DNA of 64,000 bases from Orobanche coerulescens (lineage: Eukaryota > Streptophyta > Magnoliopsida > Lamiales > Orobanchaceae). Shown piece by piece: positions 47,859-59,054 of this stretch. The first letter of the stretch is position 1. Each line of letters starts with the position of its first letter. A program made the position numbers and the translations under genes. The stretch covers positions 14,369,001 through 14,433,000 of the forward strand of contig CM065804.1 in the NCBI GenBank assembly GCA_033398695.1. The letters are read 5' to 3'. The notes under the pieces are model-generated. The model saw only the letters and a program-made list of their open reading frames with translations, was not told where the DNA came from and ran no database searches.

Positions 47859-48704
47859 AACATTGAAGGTCGAAAAAGGGCAGGAGGAAGACATCGTAGG
47901 ACGGATCAAGAACACAAGAATCCGGAGAGTGGAAATGAAGAGATTCGTGGGGCGACGACAAGACCACGGATCCCTTACGGTTTTTCTTAATTTTTCCGCA
48001 TCTTATTTTCTAGATCTCCGAGTAGGATTGTGATTGTAGCCGATTACATGACGGTTTGATTTATTTATTTTTATTTCAATTCACTCGTTATTCGTATTGA
48101 GTTGGATTTTTCTCATTTTTCTTAATGCTTTTTAATTGTGTGGCCAACAGTTGAATTGATTTGAATGTCTTTATGGATTCGGGAGATGAAATTTAGGCAT
48201 AGTTCTTGTGATAAAAATCATGATTTTCGTGAGATAGGGATATACTCATGGGAACTGTGAAGCCTGTTTATTATGGGGATTCATGAACTGTTTTAGCTAT
48301 TAATTATCTAATTCGAATAGGAATATATCGAGTTAATAATTATTAGTATTTTCTATCGACCTTGGGAGAGGCTTTAGAATAATTTAGCAATCCCTGGCTT
48401 ACAATTAATTGAATAAAAGTGAACTGAATTAACTAAAAATCATTCCTGATTGTTTGAGGTGAAAATCATAATCCTACGCCTTTATTATTATTATTATTAT
48501 TACTATTACTATTTTCTATTTATTTTTCTGCAATTAGTTAGAGATAAATTCTATATAATTGTTCTTCAAATAAAATTACGAGTCGACTATATTTTGGTAC
48601 TTAGTGAAATCAGTCCTCGAGGGAACGATATCTTACTTATCACTTTATTACTTGTTGACATCGTGCACTTGCGGCATAGTGTGAGGGATTTCTTCACAAG
48701 TTTT

Positions 48705-48722
48705 TGGCGCCGTTACCGGAGA
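48705..48722 (+). other. Primer binding site of element B (Asp-tRNA)
   Basis: TGGCGCCGTTACCGGAGA, complementary with two or three mismatches to the 3' end of plant Asp-tRNA, and preceded by AAGTTTT as in Tat/Athila elements. Confidence 0.85.
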
Positions 48723-48814
48723 CTGATTTTTCGCTAATATCATTACCAGGCGACTCTAATTTTAATTTGAAGTTTAGTTTCTTTATTTTTTGTTTCTTTC
48801 TTATTTTCTTCATT

Positions 48815-49545
48815 ATGTTTTCCTTTGATTATCGTGACCCTTGGCATTTCATAAATTTCGATGATCTTAATAATTTGCCTAATAGGGCCACTTCCTCCCG
48901 AAACAAAAGACCATGTTTGAACATTGTGTAAATGCTCTCAAAAATCCAAATAGTACCCCTCTTGAGCGAGAATGTGCAAGTCGTGGTCTTGAGATTCACT
49001 ATGGTTATTTTCCAGCTCATCGCTTTAGTAGTGAAGAAGAGGGGGAGGTTGAGAAGAAAGACATGCTGAGTTTTAGGGTCGATCTCCCAGCACCTGATAA
49101 TTACATAAAGTGTGATGAGCTTGTAGAAGAAGTTACAATTGATGATGTTTCCAAAGAAATTTCATTAATTTGTCATCAAACTTCGAATAATAAGGTGAAC
49201 ACTTATGTGCCTAAAATTTTATTAACGGTGCCACGCATAATTTTTCCTAAATCCATAATGGGAGAGATTTGCCCCATTACTTTTGATTTTGTTGAGGCTG
49301 ATTCTTTGAGTTCTAATGAGGTTGTTCATGATATGTCTTTATTATCTACCCATTCGAACTCTGCTTATTTTTTCATACCTTATAATTATTATATTCTTTC
49401 ATTATTTTTTGGTTGTCCGCATAATTATTCTTACTCATTATTTTTGGCAACCAAGCATGAACCAAAGCCTCCCTTGTGGAATAAGAGGCTTATAAATTGC
49501 AAGAAGGGGGTATTTGGCAATCTTCCTAGAAAGAAGCCACGTTAA
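48815..49545 (+). CDS. Unknown ORF of element B
   Basis: An ATG at 48815 (MFSFDYRDPWHFINFDDLNN) opens a frame that ends at a stop near 48931; the following frame (48913-49545) continues the protein with LKNPNSTPLERECASRGLEI and runs 200 codons. A single shift near 48925 separates them, so the original was probably one protein of about 240 residues. It has an acidic patch (EEEGEVEKKD) and a basic tail (KKGVFGNLPRKKPR). It has no zinc knuckle, protease, RT or integrase motif, and is not gag as I know it. It lies directly after the primer site, where gag usually starts, and is followed by the conserved hairpin at 49561-49610. Confidence 0.6.
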
Positions 49546-49560
49546 TTGTTTATTTGCCAC

Positions 49561-49610
49561 GTCGTGCTCAAGACGTAAAATAGAGCGCTTGATGGGAGGC
49601 AACCCATCAT
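49561..49610 (+). other. Conserved post-coding motif with hairpin GATGGG/CCCATC
   Basis: AGAGCGCTTGATGGGAGGCA followed by ACCCATC. GATGGG and CCCATC pair around an AGGCAA loop. The GCGCTTxxTGGGAGGCAACC word is typical just after the coding region of plant Tat/Athila elements. Confidence 0.7.
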
Positions 49611-50252
49611 TTTATTTGCTTTCTAGTTAGTTGTTTTTATTTGATTTTTCGTTAATAATTTGTTTTTTTCCTTTGTTTTGTTATTTCGTTTGGATTCGTG
49701 TATTCTTGTTGGCCCTTATTTCTCTAATATTTTTATATAACCCCAATGAGTTATTATCCTTCATATTCTAGTCTTTCTTGACCTAATGTCTATAGTTATT
49801 TCATGACTAGAGACTAAGTTTGGGAGTCCCTGGTGATGTTGGGCATTATTTGAAGTATGGATTGACAGACGATTCCATTCAGACATATGCTGGCGTTCAA
49901 TTGGAATAAGATTCACTTTTCCTTATCTCTTTTATTTTCACATGAGTTTTATTGTTGATGATTTTATGTGTAGTGGAATAAATTGAAGCATGTGATATTT
50001 GTAATATCCGTATTTTTCTTTCCCTTGTATTTTCGTTTTTGGTGTATATTCTCGATCGTGGTGACCCTCGTGTACTTTTCAGCGTGTCCTTCCTGTCAAA
50101 CTGTTGAACTATATTCTCGTTATTGTTGGGCGAAACCGCCGTTTCGGGGTTGCCGTGGATCCATTTCGTGTTATTAGTCCCCAAATATTGATTCCTATCG
50201 TTTTATTCTCTTTCCGGATCATTTTTATCATTTTGGGACCCAAAAAGGGGTG

Positions 50253-50540
50253 TGGGCCGCGGCACAAGGTGCGTGCGCCGCGGCACACAAATTTCTCCAA
50301 ATGTTGGTCGAGCGATTCACTGTGCCGCGGCACACCCATCCGTGCCGCGGCACGCCACAGCAGTGCCGCGGCACACCTGTCCGGTGCCGCGGCACACTCG
50401 TGTGTCTTCCGCGACCAAAACCCAATCAGACTGTGCCGCGGCACACGCAGTCTGTGCCGCGGCACAATGCCAAAACCTGGGAGTAAATTTTCGGCCTGTG
50501 CCGCGGCACACTTCGGCTGTGCCGCGGCACACGAAGCGGT
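50253..50540. repeat. Array of ten GTGCCGCGGCAC palindromes, left LTR of A
   Basis: Ten copies of GCCGCGGCAC, most extended to TGTGCCGCGGCACAC, in under 290 bp with spacers of 5-30 bp. The right LTR (56906-57183) has ten counterparts with several changed flanks. The units GGGCCGCGGCACAAGG and GCCGCGGCACAC are shared with the array of element B. Confidence 0.95.
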
Positions 50541-51183
50541 ATTTGCGCAGTCTCGTCCTTATTAGACGAGATCGGTCATCTCTTCCCCCATTTTTCATCT
50601 GCATCGCGAGAGTAGTGAGAGAGAAGGGGAGAACTACTCAGATTTCTTAACTTGGGGGGCCGATTTTCATCATTTCTCTTTGGTAGTGAAGCTCGGGCAA
50701 TCAATCTAACGCGCGTTCTACGGATCTTGGTACTTGAATCTCCTAAGGTAATGTTCTAAAACCCTATTTCGATTAATTTGGGGGTTTTGGGATTTTCTTC
50801 CGATTAGTTCCGTTTCGTTGGTGGATTCATGACGTATACGATTAATATTGTTAGTATCGTTAGTTTTCCTACGGATTCATGGATATTTTGTGGATTTTTA
50901 TGGAATCGAGAGGGTTTGGTTGTGGTCCGCCCTCGTTGTTATTTTTGTATGAATATACATGAATCGTAGGCGGGTTTCCGGGTGTATTCCATTTCCATAA
51001 TCGTTTAGAAGTGGTTGTGATTGTGCTATTCGAATCGTTAGGTTCATTCTCGCTTCCTCGTGGTTGTGCTTGATCCTTCCGCTCCGCTCGTGTCATCGTC
51101 TATTTAATCGAGGCAAGTACCCTTATGAACTTACGATCTTGACATAGTAGTTTTGTATGAGAAATTGTGTGTGTGTGTATGCT

Positions 51184-51305
51184 CATCGGGTTAGACTCGA
51201 CGGGGTCTCGGTAGGGTTCCACGAAGCCGTGGGACCGCGAGCTTGCTTTTAACCACCGTGGGTTAGATCCGACGGGTCTCGGCAGGGATCCACGGCCGTG
51301 GTCCG
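51184..51305 (+). repeat. Tandem module of LTR A
   Basis: Two units: GGGTTAGACTCGACGGGGTC then TCGGTAGGGTTCCACGAAGC and GTGGGACCGCG; second GGGTTAGATCCGACGGGTCT then GGATCCACGGCCGTGGTCCG. The second half is itself an inverted repeat (CCACGGCCGTGG). Confidence 0.85.
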
Positions 51306-51870
51306 CGGTTAATTGTGGTGCATTTTTACAAATGTGGTTTGATCATTGGCATTTCCTAAATGAGTATTTTGGAACTATGTTTTCTTGAATTGCATGCATT
51401 ACTATATGTGTAAGATGTAAGTCGCTTATCCGTTACTTGTACTAGCGTAATTGCTAACCCTCTGGGACCCGCTTTGGGGAAATTCGCTTTATGAATTTCA
51501 GTCGTTCATCGAGACGAGCGGCGCTGACCAAGATACGGATGATGGCCGTGCGTGATGATTGTGCACGAGTGACGTTTTGGTGTCTTTTACCTTTTTGTCT
51601 TTTGTGGTTTTGAACTAATAGTTGTACTCGAGTACTTAAGGGGTTCTTGTTCGTTTGGATTGTATTGTTGCTTATTATGTTGTGTTGGATGATGATGTTA
51701 TGTTGGCCGGTTGAACCGGGTGGATTGTTCTGTTTTGCGTCTTTATGACATGGTATTGTCCTGTCGTTTATGTGAGTCGATGAGTATGATGCTGTTCAGC
51801 CTGGTGGGTCCCATATAGGGATTCACGGCGCTGTAATATACCTCGAATACCTTGGGGGTGTTACAGAAAA

Positions 51871-51882
51871 TGGTATCAGAGC
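51871..51882 (+). other. Primer binding site of element A (Met-tRNA)
   Basis: TGGTATCAGAGC, exact complement of the plant initiator Met-tRNA 3' end, five bases after the LTR. Confidence 0.95.
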
Positions 51883-52103
51883 CCTAGGTTTATGGATACC
51901 TAGGCTTGTTGGTTTATTGGGTCTTGTGGTGTTTTGTTATGCACATCATCGTCACGCTGCCATGATTCCGGTACTACCAGTGCCCGTAAGTTTTCCTTCC
52001 TCTGTTCATTAATTCCTTGTATCGTACCCTTGATTCTCGACTTGTGATTGTTCTTTTCTTGTACTGATCCTCGTATGGCTTTTGCTACTTATTTAACTCC
52101 AGT

Positions 52104-53165
52104 ATGGATGCTGGAAGAGGTCGTGGTCGCGGTCGTGGTCGTGGACGCGGCCGGGACGTGGGGCAATGGGGCGGCCACGCCACAGCCTGAGCCGGCAGAT
52201 CGGCGACCGTCATAGCCATGCTTCTTCTCAGAGCGTGCCGATCTTGGTATTGCGGCCGTTATGCAACAGATGGTGAACCAAATGGCGGCAATAGCTCAAA
52301 GTGTTCGTAACCCGGACTAGGCCCACGCTAATCGGGCGAGCGGATCGTTGGCTCCAAGATGTTATCAAGATGCATCCTCCTCGCTGGAGCTTCAGACCCG
52401 ATTGGCCGGGAAGGGTGGATTAAGGAGATATCTAAGGTCTTCGTTGCCACTAATCGTCCCGAGGAACGAGAGTCCCTATTGCTCAATATTTTCTCACAGG
52501 GACGCTACGGATTGGTGGGAGGCCGTTGGGCCCAAAGATCATGCCGTCAGGGCTGAATTTCAAGAGTTGATGGAGATCAATATTGCCCGTGGCCGCCGAT
52601 GTGCTCGGGTACATGCTTTTATGATGCTCAACCGCTGGATATCCCCGTATCTCAAGCTATTGCCGATTTTAATAAGGAGTTGGGTTATGTGAAGACCCAA
52701 GTTGTCGAGGAGAGCGATAAAATTTTCCATTTCTCCAGACGGATGAAGTTGCCGATTCGGGACTATATGTCGGGGCTTGTATGCACTACCTTGAAAGATT
52801 ACCGCAGCAGGCCCTTGCTTACGATATGTCCGTGACGGCGAGTGAGGCGGCCCGCGAGAGTAAGAAGCGTAAGTCCACGGAATTTTTCGGGCCACAAAGT
52901 GGGGGTCGCAGAATTTCACCGCTAACTTTCCGCCGGTGGTGGCCCATCTCGATCTATCGGGTTTCCCGTAGGGCTGCCGCCCCTTCTCGGGAGGTGAAAT
53001 GCTTTAACTGTGGCGCAGGCCACATCGCCGTGTTTGTCCGAATCCTTTGCCGACGTGTAATCAGTGTGGCTACGGGTCACAAAGCCGTCAGGCCGAGAGG
53101 GAGAAAATCCTTGGTGCCCGGGCTTCCATTCCAGCGCCTAGGGAACCAAGTGTGAATCAGGGTCG
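52104..53165 (+). pseudogene. Element A gag
   Basis: The ATG at 52104 starts MDAGRGRGRGRGRGRGRD, the Gly-Arg N-terminus usual in Tekay gag. It is followed by the capsid region (WWEAVGPKDHAVRAEFQELM near 52513-52572; FSRRMKLPIRDYMSG near 52734-52778) and a zinc knuckle at about 53000-53060 (CFNCGAGHIA). Frames change at several points (about 52160, 52440, 52680, 53040). It forms the particle shell and binds RNA. The start is chosen because the GR-rich run begins there; an AG acceptor-like site (TTTAACTCCAG) ends two bases upstream of this ATG. Confidence 0.85.
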
Positions 53166-53289
53166 TTGCTCCTCAATCTCCGCCGAGGCCGGTTGGGGAG
53201 AGGTCGGGTCAGCCCTCAAGAGGGGGAGCTTCCGGTGTTGGCTCCGCCCACCCGCGTGTCTATGAGATGCGGAAAGCCGATGACCCAAT

Positions 53290-56200
53290 GGCTACCGTGG
53301 CGACAGTACCGTTTATATTCTTTCTCATCCTGTCAGTGCTTTTCGATTCCGTGCTACGCATTCGCTCATATCTTTGGATTGTGTATGCCGCTTGAGTCTC
53401 GACTGCTTGATGCCTTGTGAACCCTTCATCGTTAAGCTTCCTAGCGGTGATAGGATCGTTGGTGATCGTGGAGGTTCGAGACCTGCTCGTACTTATTTGT
53501 GAGAGGACTTGGCCCTATAATCTTATTATTGTGGATATTGAGGGTGAGGATTTGATTCTCGGGGATGATTGGCTCGAGCGGCATGGTGCAATCATGAACT
53601 ACCGCACGAGAATCATCACCATGTTAGCCGATGATGGCATCAACACTCTTTCACGGCGAAAGAGGGGAACCAGAATTGCTATTAACGCCTTGAAGGCGAT
53701 GAGACTCTGCGAAAGGGGTACCGTTATTGGTGTTACGCCTTGAAGGCGAGAGTGGTGGAGTCGAGCTTTCGATTCCACTCGTTAATGAGTTTTCTGATGT
53801 TTTTCCCGACGAGTTACCGGATTGCCACCTAACGCGAGGTCGAGTTCGCTATAGAGTTAGAGCCGGGTGCGGCTCCTATTTCGAAGGCGCCCTATCGCAT
53901 GGCACCTTCAGAGATGTCCGAGTTGAAGAAGCAGTTGAGTGAGCTTCTTGAGTCGGGGTATGTTCGACCGAGCGCCTCGCCTTGGGGTGCACCGGTCCTG
54001 TTTGTGCGGAAGAAGGATGGTTCACTACGTTTGTGTATCGCGAACTAAACAAGGTGACCATCAAGAACAAGTATCCTTTGCCGAGAATTGATGACTTGTT
54101 CGATCAGTTGCAGGGAGCTGCGGTATTCTCGAAAATTGATTTGAAATCGGGGTACTATCAGCTCCGGGTGAGAGAGTCCGATGTGCCAAGACTTTTTCTG
54201 GTCGAGATACGGACATTATGAGTTTGTAGTTATGCCTTTCGGGTTAACTAATGCGCCGGCGGTGTTCATGCAGTTTATGAACAAAGTATTTATCGAGTAT
54301 TTGGATAAGTGTGTCGTCGTCTTCATCGACGATATTCTTATTTATTCGAGGAACGAGGAAGAGCATGCCCATCATTTGCGGATAGTGTTAGACATTTTGA
54401 GGGCCGAGCAACTCTATGCGAAGTTCTCGAAATGTGAGTTCTGGCTGAAGGAAGTGATGTTTTTAGGTCACGTGATTTCAGCCGAGGGGGTTCGTGTGGA
54501 TCCGCAGAAGATTGAGGCCGTGTTGGATTGGGCACCGCCCAAGAATGTGAAGGAGCTCCGTAGTTTCTTGGGTTTAGCTGGCTACTACCGTAGGTTCGCC
54601 GAGGGTTTCGAATCGGCTCGGCCACTTACGCAGCTTGCTCCGTAAATCCGAGAGGTTCGCGGAATGACGAGAGGCCGAGTTTTGAGGAGTCAAGAAGCGT
54701 TTGACTTCAGCCCCGGTTTTGGCGTTGCCATGTGGTAACGAAGGTTTTGCCGTTTATAGCGATGCTTCGGGCCGTGGTCTTGGGTGCGTATTAATGCAGA
54801 CGGTAAGACCATCGCCTTTGCATCGAGACAGTTGAGGCCGTATGAGCTTAACTACCCTACTCATGATTTGGAGTTAGCGGCAATGCTTTTGCGCTCAAGA
54901 TTTGGCGTCATTATCTTTTCGGCTCGCATGTCGATTTTTACCGATCATAAAAGTCTCAAATACATATTTACTCACGGGAGTTGAATATGAGGCAGAGGAG
55001 GTGGTTGGAGTTAAATAAGGATTATGACCTCGAAATCCTTTATCATCCGGCAAGGCGAACGTCGTGGCCGACGCCTTGAGTTGGAAACCGATTGCATTGC
55101 GATTGCTTGAGATCCTTACGTCTCGGTCCGAGCTTCGCGATCTTTAATCGAGTTAGATGTTGAAGTTCATTGCTCGAGCCGCCGGGCAACTTCGTGCTTT
55201 AGAGGTTTCGCTGCCTTTGATCGATGAAATTAAGTCAAGCAGCTTAGAGAATCCGATGATTATCAAATCCGAGAGAACGTTCTTAAAGGAAAGTCTCTGG
55301 ATTTGTGATTCACGAGGATGGTATTTTGAGATTTCGTAGTCGGCTTTGTGTGCCGAACGACTCGAGTTGAGACAATATTTTATGGGAGGCCCATGCTACA
55401 CCTTACTCCGTTCATCCCGGTTCGAGTAAGATGTACAAGGACTTGAGAAGGAACTTCGTGGAATGACATGAAGGATGAGGTCGCACAGCTTTGTAGCGAG
55501 ATGTTTGACTTGTCACAGGTCAAAATCGAGCATCGACCGGCCGGACTTTTGCGATCACTTCCGTTCGAATGGAAATGGGAAGATATATCGATGGATTTCA
55601 TTACGAGTCCGCCGAGATCAAGTCGGGCATGAATATGGTTTGGGTGATTGTCGATCGTCGACCAAGTCGGCACATTTTCTGGGCATCAAGGACACTTGGG
55701 GCCCGGAGAAGTTAGCTCGTGTGTTTATCGCGCAGATTGTGAGACTTCACGGTACTCAAGTCTATTGTTTCGGATCGTGACGGCCGCTTTGTATCGCACT
55801 TCCGGCAGCGGTGCATAAGGCGTTGGGTACCCGTTTACATTTGAGTACCTCTTTCCATCCCCGATGATGGACAATCGAACGCACTATCCGTGACGCTCGA
55901 GGACTTGTTGCGTGCTGTGCTCTCGATTGGAGTAGTGACCGGGAGGAACATTTGCCGCCGATTGAATTCACGTACAACAACAGTGGCACGCGTCGATTCG
56001 GATGGCACCGTATGAGGCACTTTACGGGCGGCGATGTCGATCACCGATTTTTGGAATGAGGCGTCCGATTTGGTCGGGACCGAGCCGGATGTCGCTTTAG
56101 AGACGAGGCGGAAGATAGAGTTAATTCGAGAACGGATGTTGATCGCCCGAGTCGACGAAGTCATATGCCGACGTCCGTCGTCGACCTTTGGAATTCGAGG

Positions 56201-56300
56201 TGGGAGACCACGTTTTGCTAAAGGTGTCGCCGACGAAGGGAGTTTTTCGTTTCGGGAAGAAAGGAAAGCCGAGTCCGAGATTTATTGGACCCTTTGAGAT
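53290..56300 (+). pseudogene. Element A protease-RT-RNase H-integrase
   Basis: Protease: an FDS(G)ATHS motif is broken by one missing base at about 53345, then ILGDDWLERHGAIMNY (53550-53600). [51 protein letters not shown] and the catalytic [10 protein letters not shown] (about 54320), then [15 protein letters not shown]. RNase H: YSDASGRG with TIAFASRQLRPYELNYPTHD and FTDHKSLKYIFT. Integrase: VHPGSSKM (about 55414), WEDISMDFITS (about 55578), the IVSDRDGRF segment and ALYGRR. At least a dozen small indels break the frame, many at CCGG/CAG/CTG words. It lacks a usable single frame as written. The order RT-RNase H-integrase identifies Ty3/gypsy. Confidence 0.93.
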
Positions 56301-56349
56301 TCTCGAGCGAGTCGGTGAATTAGCGTACCGTTTGGCGTTACCTCCACCT

Positions 56350-56651
56350 TGAGTCATGTTCATAGCATTTTTCATGTTTCCCATTGAGGAAATATGTTCC
56401 GATCCTAGTCACGTCATCGATTATGGCGAGATTGATATTGCTGAAAATATTACTTTTGAGGAGCGTCCCTTGAAGATTTTGGAGCATCGTGAGAAACGAT
56501 TGAGGCATAAGACCATACCTTTGGTCAAGGTGCGATGGTCGAGACACGGTGTCGAGGAAGCAACTTGGGAAACCGAGGATAGCATGCGTGTTAGGTACCG
56601 AGTTGTTTGTTTCTTAAGTTTCGGACGAAACTTATTTTTAGAGGGGTAGAA
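56350..56651 (+). pseudogene. Element A chromodomain and polypurine tract
   Basis: A 97-codon frame (56356-56649) has DPSHVIDYGEIDIAE, FEERPLKILEHREKRLRHKT, IPLVKVRWSRHGVEEATWET and EDSMRVRY. This is the C-terminal integrase chromodomain with the Tekay signature ILxxREKxLRxKTIPLVKV; the domain is thought to steer integration to marked heterochromatin. The tail FGRNLFLEG overlaps the polypurine tract AGAGGGGTAGAA directly before the right LTR. Confidence 0.92.
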
Positions 56652-58514
56652 TGTAATATCCGTATTTTTCTTTCCCTTGTATTTTCGTTTTTGGTGTATA
56701 TTCTCGATCGTGGTGACCCTCGTGTACTTTTCAGCGTGTCCTTCCTGTCAAACTGTTGAACTATATTCTCGTTATTGTTGGGCGAAACCGCCGTTTCGGG
56801 GTTGCCGTGGATCCATTTCGTGTTATTAGTCCCCAAATATTGATTCCTATCGTTTTATTCTCTTTAGGATCATTTTTATCATTTTGGGACCCAAAAAGGG
56901 GTGTGGGCCGCGGCACAAGGTGCGTGCGCCGCGGCACACAAATTTCTCCAAATGTTGGTCGAGCGATTCAGACTGTGCCGCGGCACACCCATCCGGCAAG
57001 CCGCGGCACGGCAGCCAAGGCCGCGGCACACTGTCCGTGCCGCGGCACACTCGTGTGTCTTCCGCGACCAAAACCCAATCAGCAGTGTGCCGCGGCACAC
57101 GCAGTCGTGCCGCGGCACAATGCCAAAACACAGGAGTAAATTTTTCGGCCCAGGCCGCGGCACACTTCGCCGTGCCGCGCACACGGCGGTATTTGCTAGC
57201 CTCGTCCTTATTAGATGAGATCGGTCATCTCTTCCCCCATTTTTCATCTCGCATCGCGAGAGTAGTGAGAGAGAAGGGGAGAACCGCCGATTTCTTAACT
57301 TGGGGGCCGATTTTCATCATTTCTCTTCTGAGTGAAGCTCGGGCAATCAATCTAACGCGCGTTCTACGGATCTTGGTACTTGAATCTCCTAAGGTAATGT
57401 TCTAAAACCCTATTTCGATTAATTTGGGGTTTTGGGATTTTCTTCCGATTAGTTCCGTTTCGTTGGTGGATTCATGACGATACGATTAATATTGTTAGTA
57501 TCGTTAGTTTTCCTACGGATTCATGGATATTTTGTGGATTTTTATGGAATCGAGAGGGTTTGGTTGTGGTCCGCCTCGTTGTTATTTTTGTATGAATATA
57601 CATGAATCGTAGGCGGGTTTCCGGTGTATTCCATTTCCATAATCGTTTAGAAGTGGTTGTGATTGTGCTATTCGAATCGTTAGGTTCATTCTCGCTTCCT
57701 CGTGGTTGTGCTTGATCCTTCCGCTCCGCTCGTGTCATCGTCTATTTAATCGAGGCAAGTACCCTTATGAACTTACGATCTTGACATAGTAGTTTTGTAT
57801 GAGAAATTGTGTGTGTGTGTATGCTCATCGGGTTAGACTCGACGGGTCTCGGTAGGGTTCCACGAAGCCGTGGGACCGCGAGCTTGCTTTTAACCACTGT
57901 GGGTTAGATCCGACGGGTCTCGGCAGGATCCACGGCCGTGGTCCGCGGTTAATTGTGGTGCATTTTTACAAATGTGGTTTGATCATTGGCATTTCCGGAA
58001 ATGAGTATTTTGGAACTATGTTTTCTTGAATTGCATGCATTACTATATGTGTAAGATGTAAGTCGTTCATCTGGTTACTTGTACTAGCGTAATTGCTAAC
58101 CCCTCTGGGGACCCGTTTTGGGGAAATTCGTTTTATGAATTTCAGGTCAGGTTCATCGAGACGAGCGGGCGCTGGACCAGTACACGGATGATGGCCGTGC
58201 GTGATGATTGTGCACGAGTGACGTTTTGGTGTCTTTTACCTTTTTGTCTTTTGTGGTTTTGAACTAATAGTTGTACTCGAGTACTTAAGGGGTTCTTGTT
58301 CGTTTGGATTGTATTGTTGCTTATTATGTTGTGTTGGATGATGATGTTATGTTGGCCGGTTGAACCGGGTGGATTGTTCTGTTTTGCGTCTTTATGACAT
58401 GGTATTGTCCTGTCGTTTATGTGAGTCGATGAGTATGATGCTGTTCAGCCTGGTGGGTCCCATATAGGGATTCACGGCGCTGTAATATACCTCGAATACC
58501 TTGGGGGTGTTACA
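56652..58514 (+). repeat. Right LTR of element A
   Basis: 1863 bp partner of 50000-51865. About the last 300 bp and most AT-rich parts are identical; differences are mainly short indels within GC-rich words. AGGCAAGT at 57753-57760. Confidence 0.96.
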
Positions 58515-58574
58515 ATATTTTCTTAATTCTTCTTGTTTATAAATTGCGATTTCATCATTGCTTTATTTTTCTTG

Positions 58575-58800
58575 CATGCTGTTGATGGTTTTTGCCACAA
58601 ACGTGAATTTTTCGTGCTTCCGTGTGTAAAACTGATGTTACGATACTTATTTCCATGTCTTCACAACAAGTTTTTGGCGCCGCTGCAATTAGTGTCCTTG
58701 CATGCTATTGATGGTTTTTGCCACAAACGTGAATTTTTCGTGAATTTTTCATGCTTCCGTGTGTAAAACTGATGTTACGATACTGATTTCTTTTTGAAGA
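58575..58800 (+). repeat. Duplicated block around an internal primer-site-like sequence in B
   Basis: CTTGCATGCTGTTGATGGTT then TTTGCCACAAACGTGAATTT occurs at about 58571 and 58697; each is followed by GTGTGTAAAACTGATGTTAC. Between them lies CAACAAGTTTTTGGCGCCGC (about 58664-58683), a copy of the LTR-end and Asp primer-site context. Confidence 0.85.
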
Positions 58801-59054
58801 AACGGTTGACTTTTGGTCGAGTTGCAGTCAGCGATATCTGTTTCCGTTGAGTATTCATTTAAGTCCAAAATTTTTTCGTTTTTGTAGAAATCTTAGCAAA
58901 TAAGAAAGGAGACATACGTGTTTTCAAATCACCGTCTATACATTTGGCTATACTTTTCGCGTAGCTAGTCGTCCAGTAACATGAGTCTTGTGGGCACTTA
59001 AAGTGAGTTTAGAGTCGGACAGTTTTTCCCAAAAAGTCGAGATATTATACATGT

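Larger units (their letters stand above)
47416..48698 (+). repeat. Left LTR of element B
   Basis: 1283 bp, nearly identical to 59811-61104 apart from small indels. Contains six GCCGCGGCAC-type units (47580-47760), TATA (47851-47858), and a TTATTATTATTATTA-type run (about 48482-48515). The end TTCTTCACA is 3 bp shorter than the right copy (TTCTTCATAACA). Confidence 0.92.
50000..51865 (+). repeat. Left LTR of element A
   Basis: 1866 bp. Palindrome array 50253-50540, AGGCAAGT at 51111-51118, TGTGTGTGTGTATG run at about 51167-51180, tandem module 51184-51305, TACTAGCG/TTGCTAAC block at about 51438-51456. No strong TATA box was seen; the best candidate region is 50555-50620. Confidence 0.96.
50000..58514 (+). 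mobile_element. Tekay/Del chromovirus (element A), complete
   Basis: LTRs 50000-51865 and 56652-58514 (TGTAATATCC to GGGGTGTTACA) have a perfect 5-bp duplication ATATT (49995-49999 and 58515-58519). Met-tRNA primer site at 51871, gag start 52104, protease, RT, RNase H, integrase and a C-terminal chromodomain in that order, purine tract at 56640-56651. 8515 bp. LTRs are identical over long stretches, so the insertion is young, yet gag-pol is broken many times. Confidence 0.97.

Noticed and set aside
50253..50540. CRISPR-like look: short repeats with unique spacers
   Set aside because: Units are 10-14 bp palindromes with spacers of uneven length, inside a plant LTR present twice; no cas genes.
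50104..50650. Several long frames rich in Ala, Arg, His, Pro and Cys (also at 56756-57405)
   Set aside because: They are translations of the GCCGCGGCAC array in all frames; repeats without stop codons produce them on both strands.
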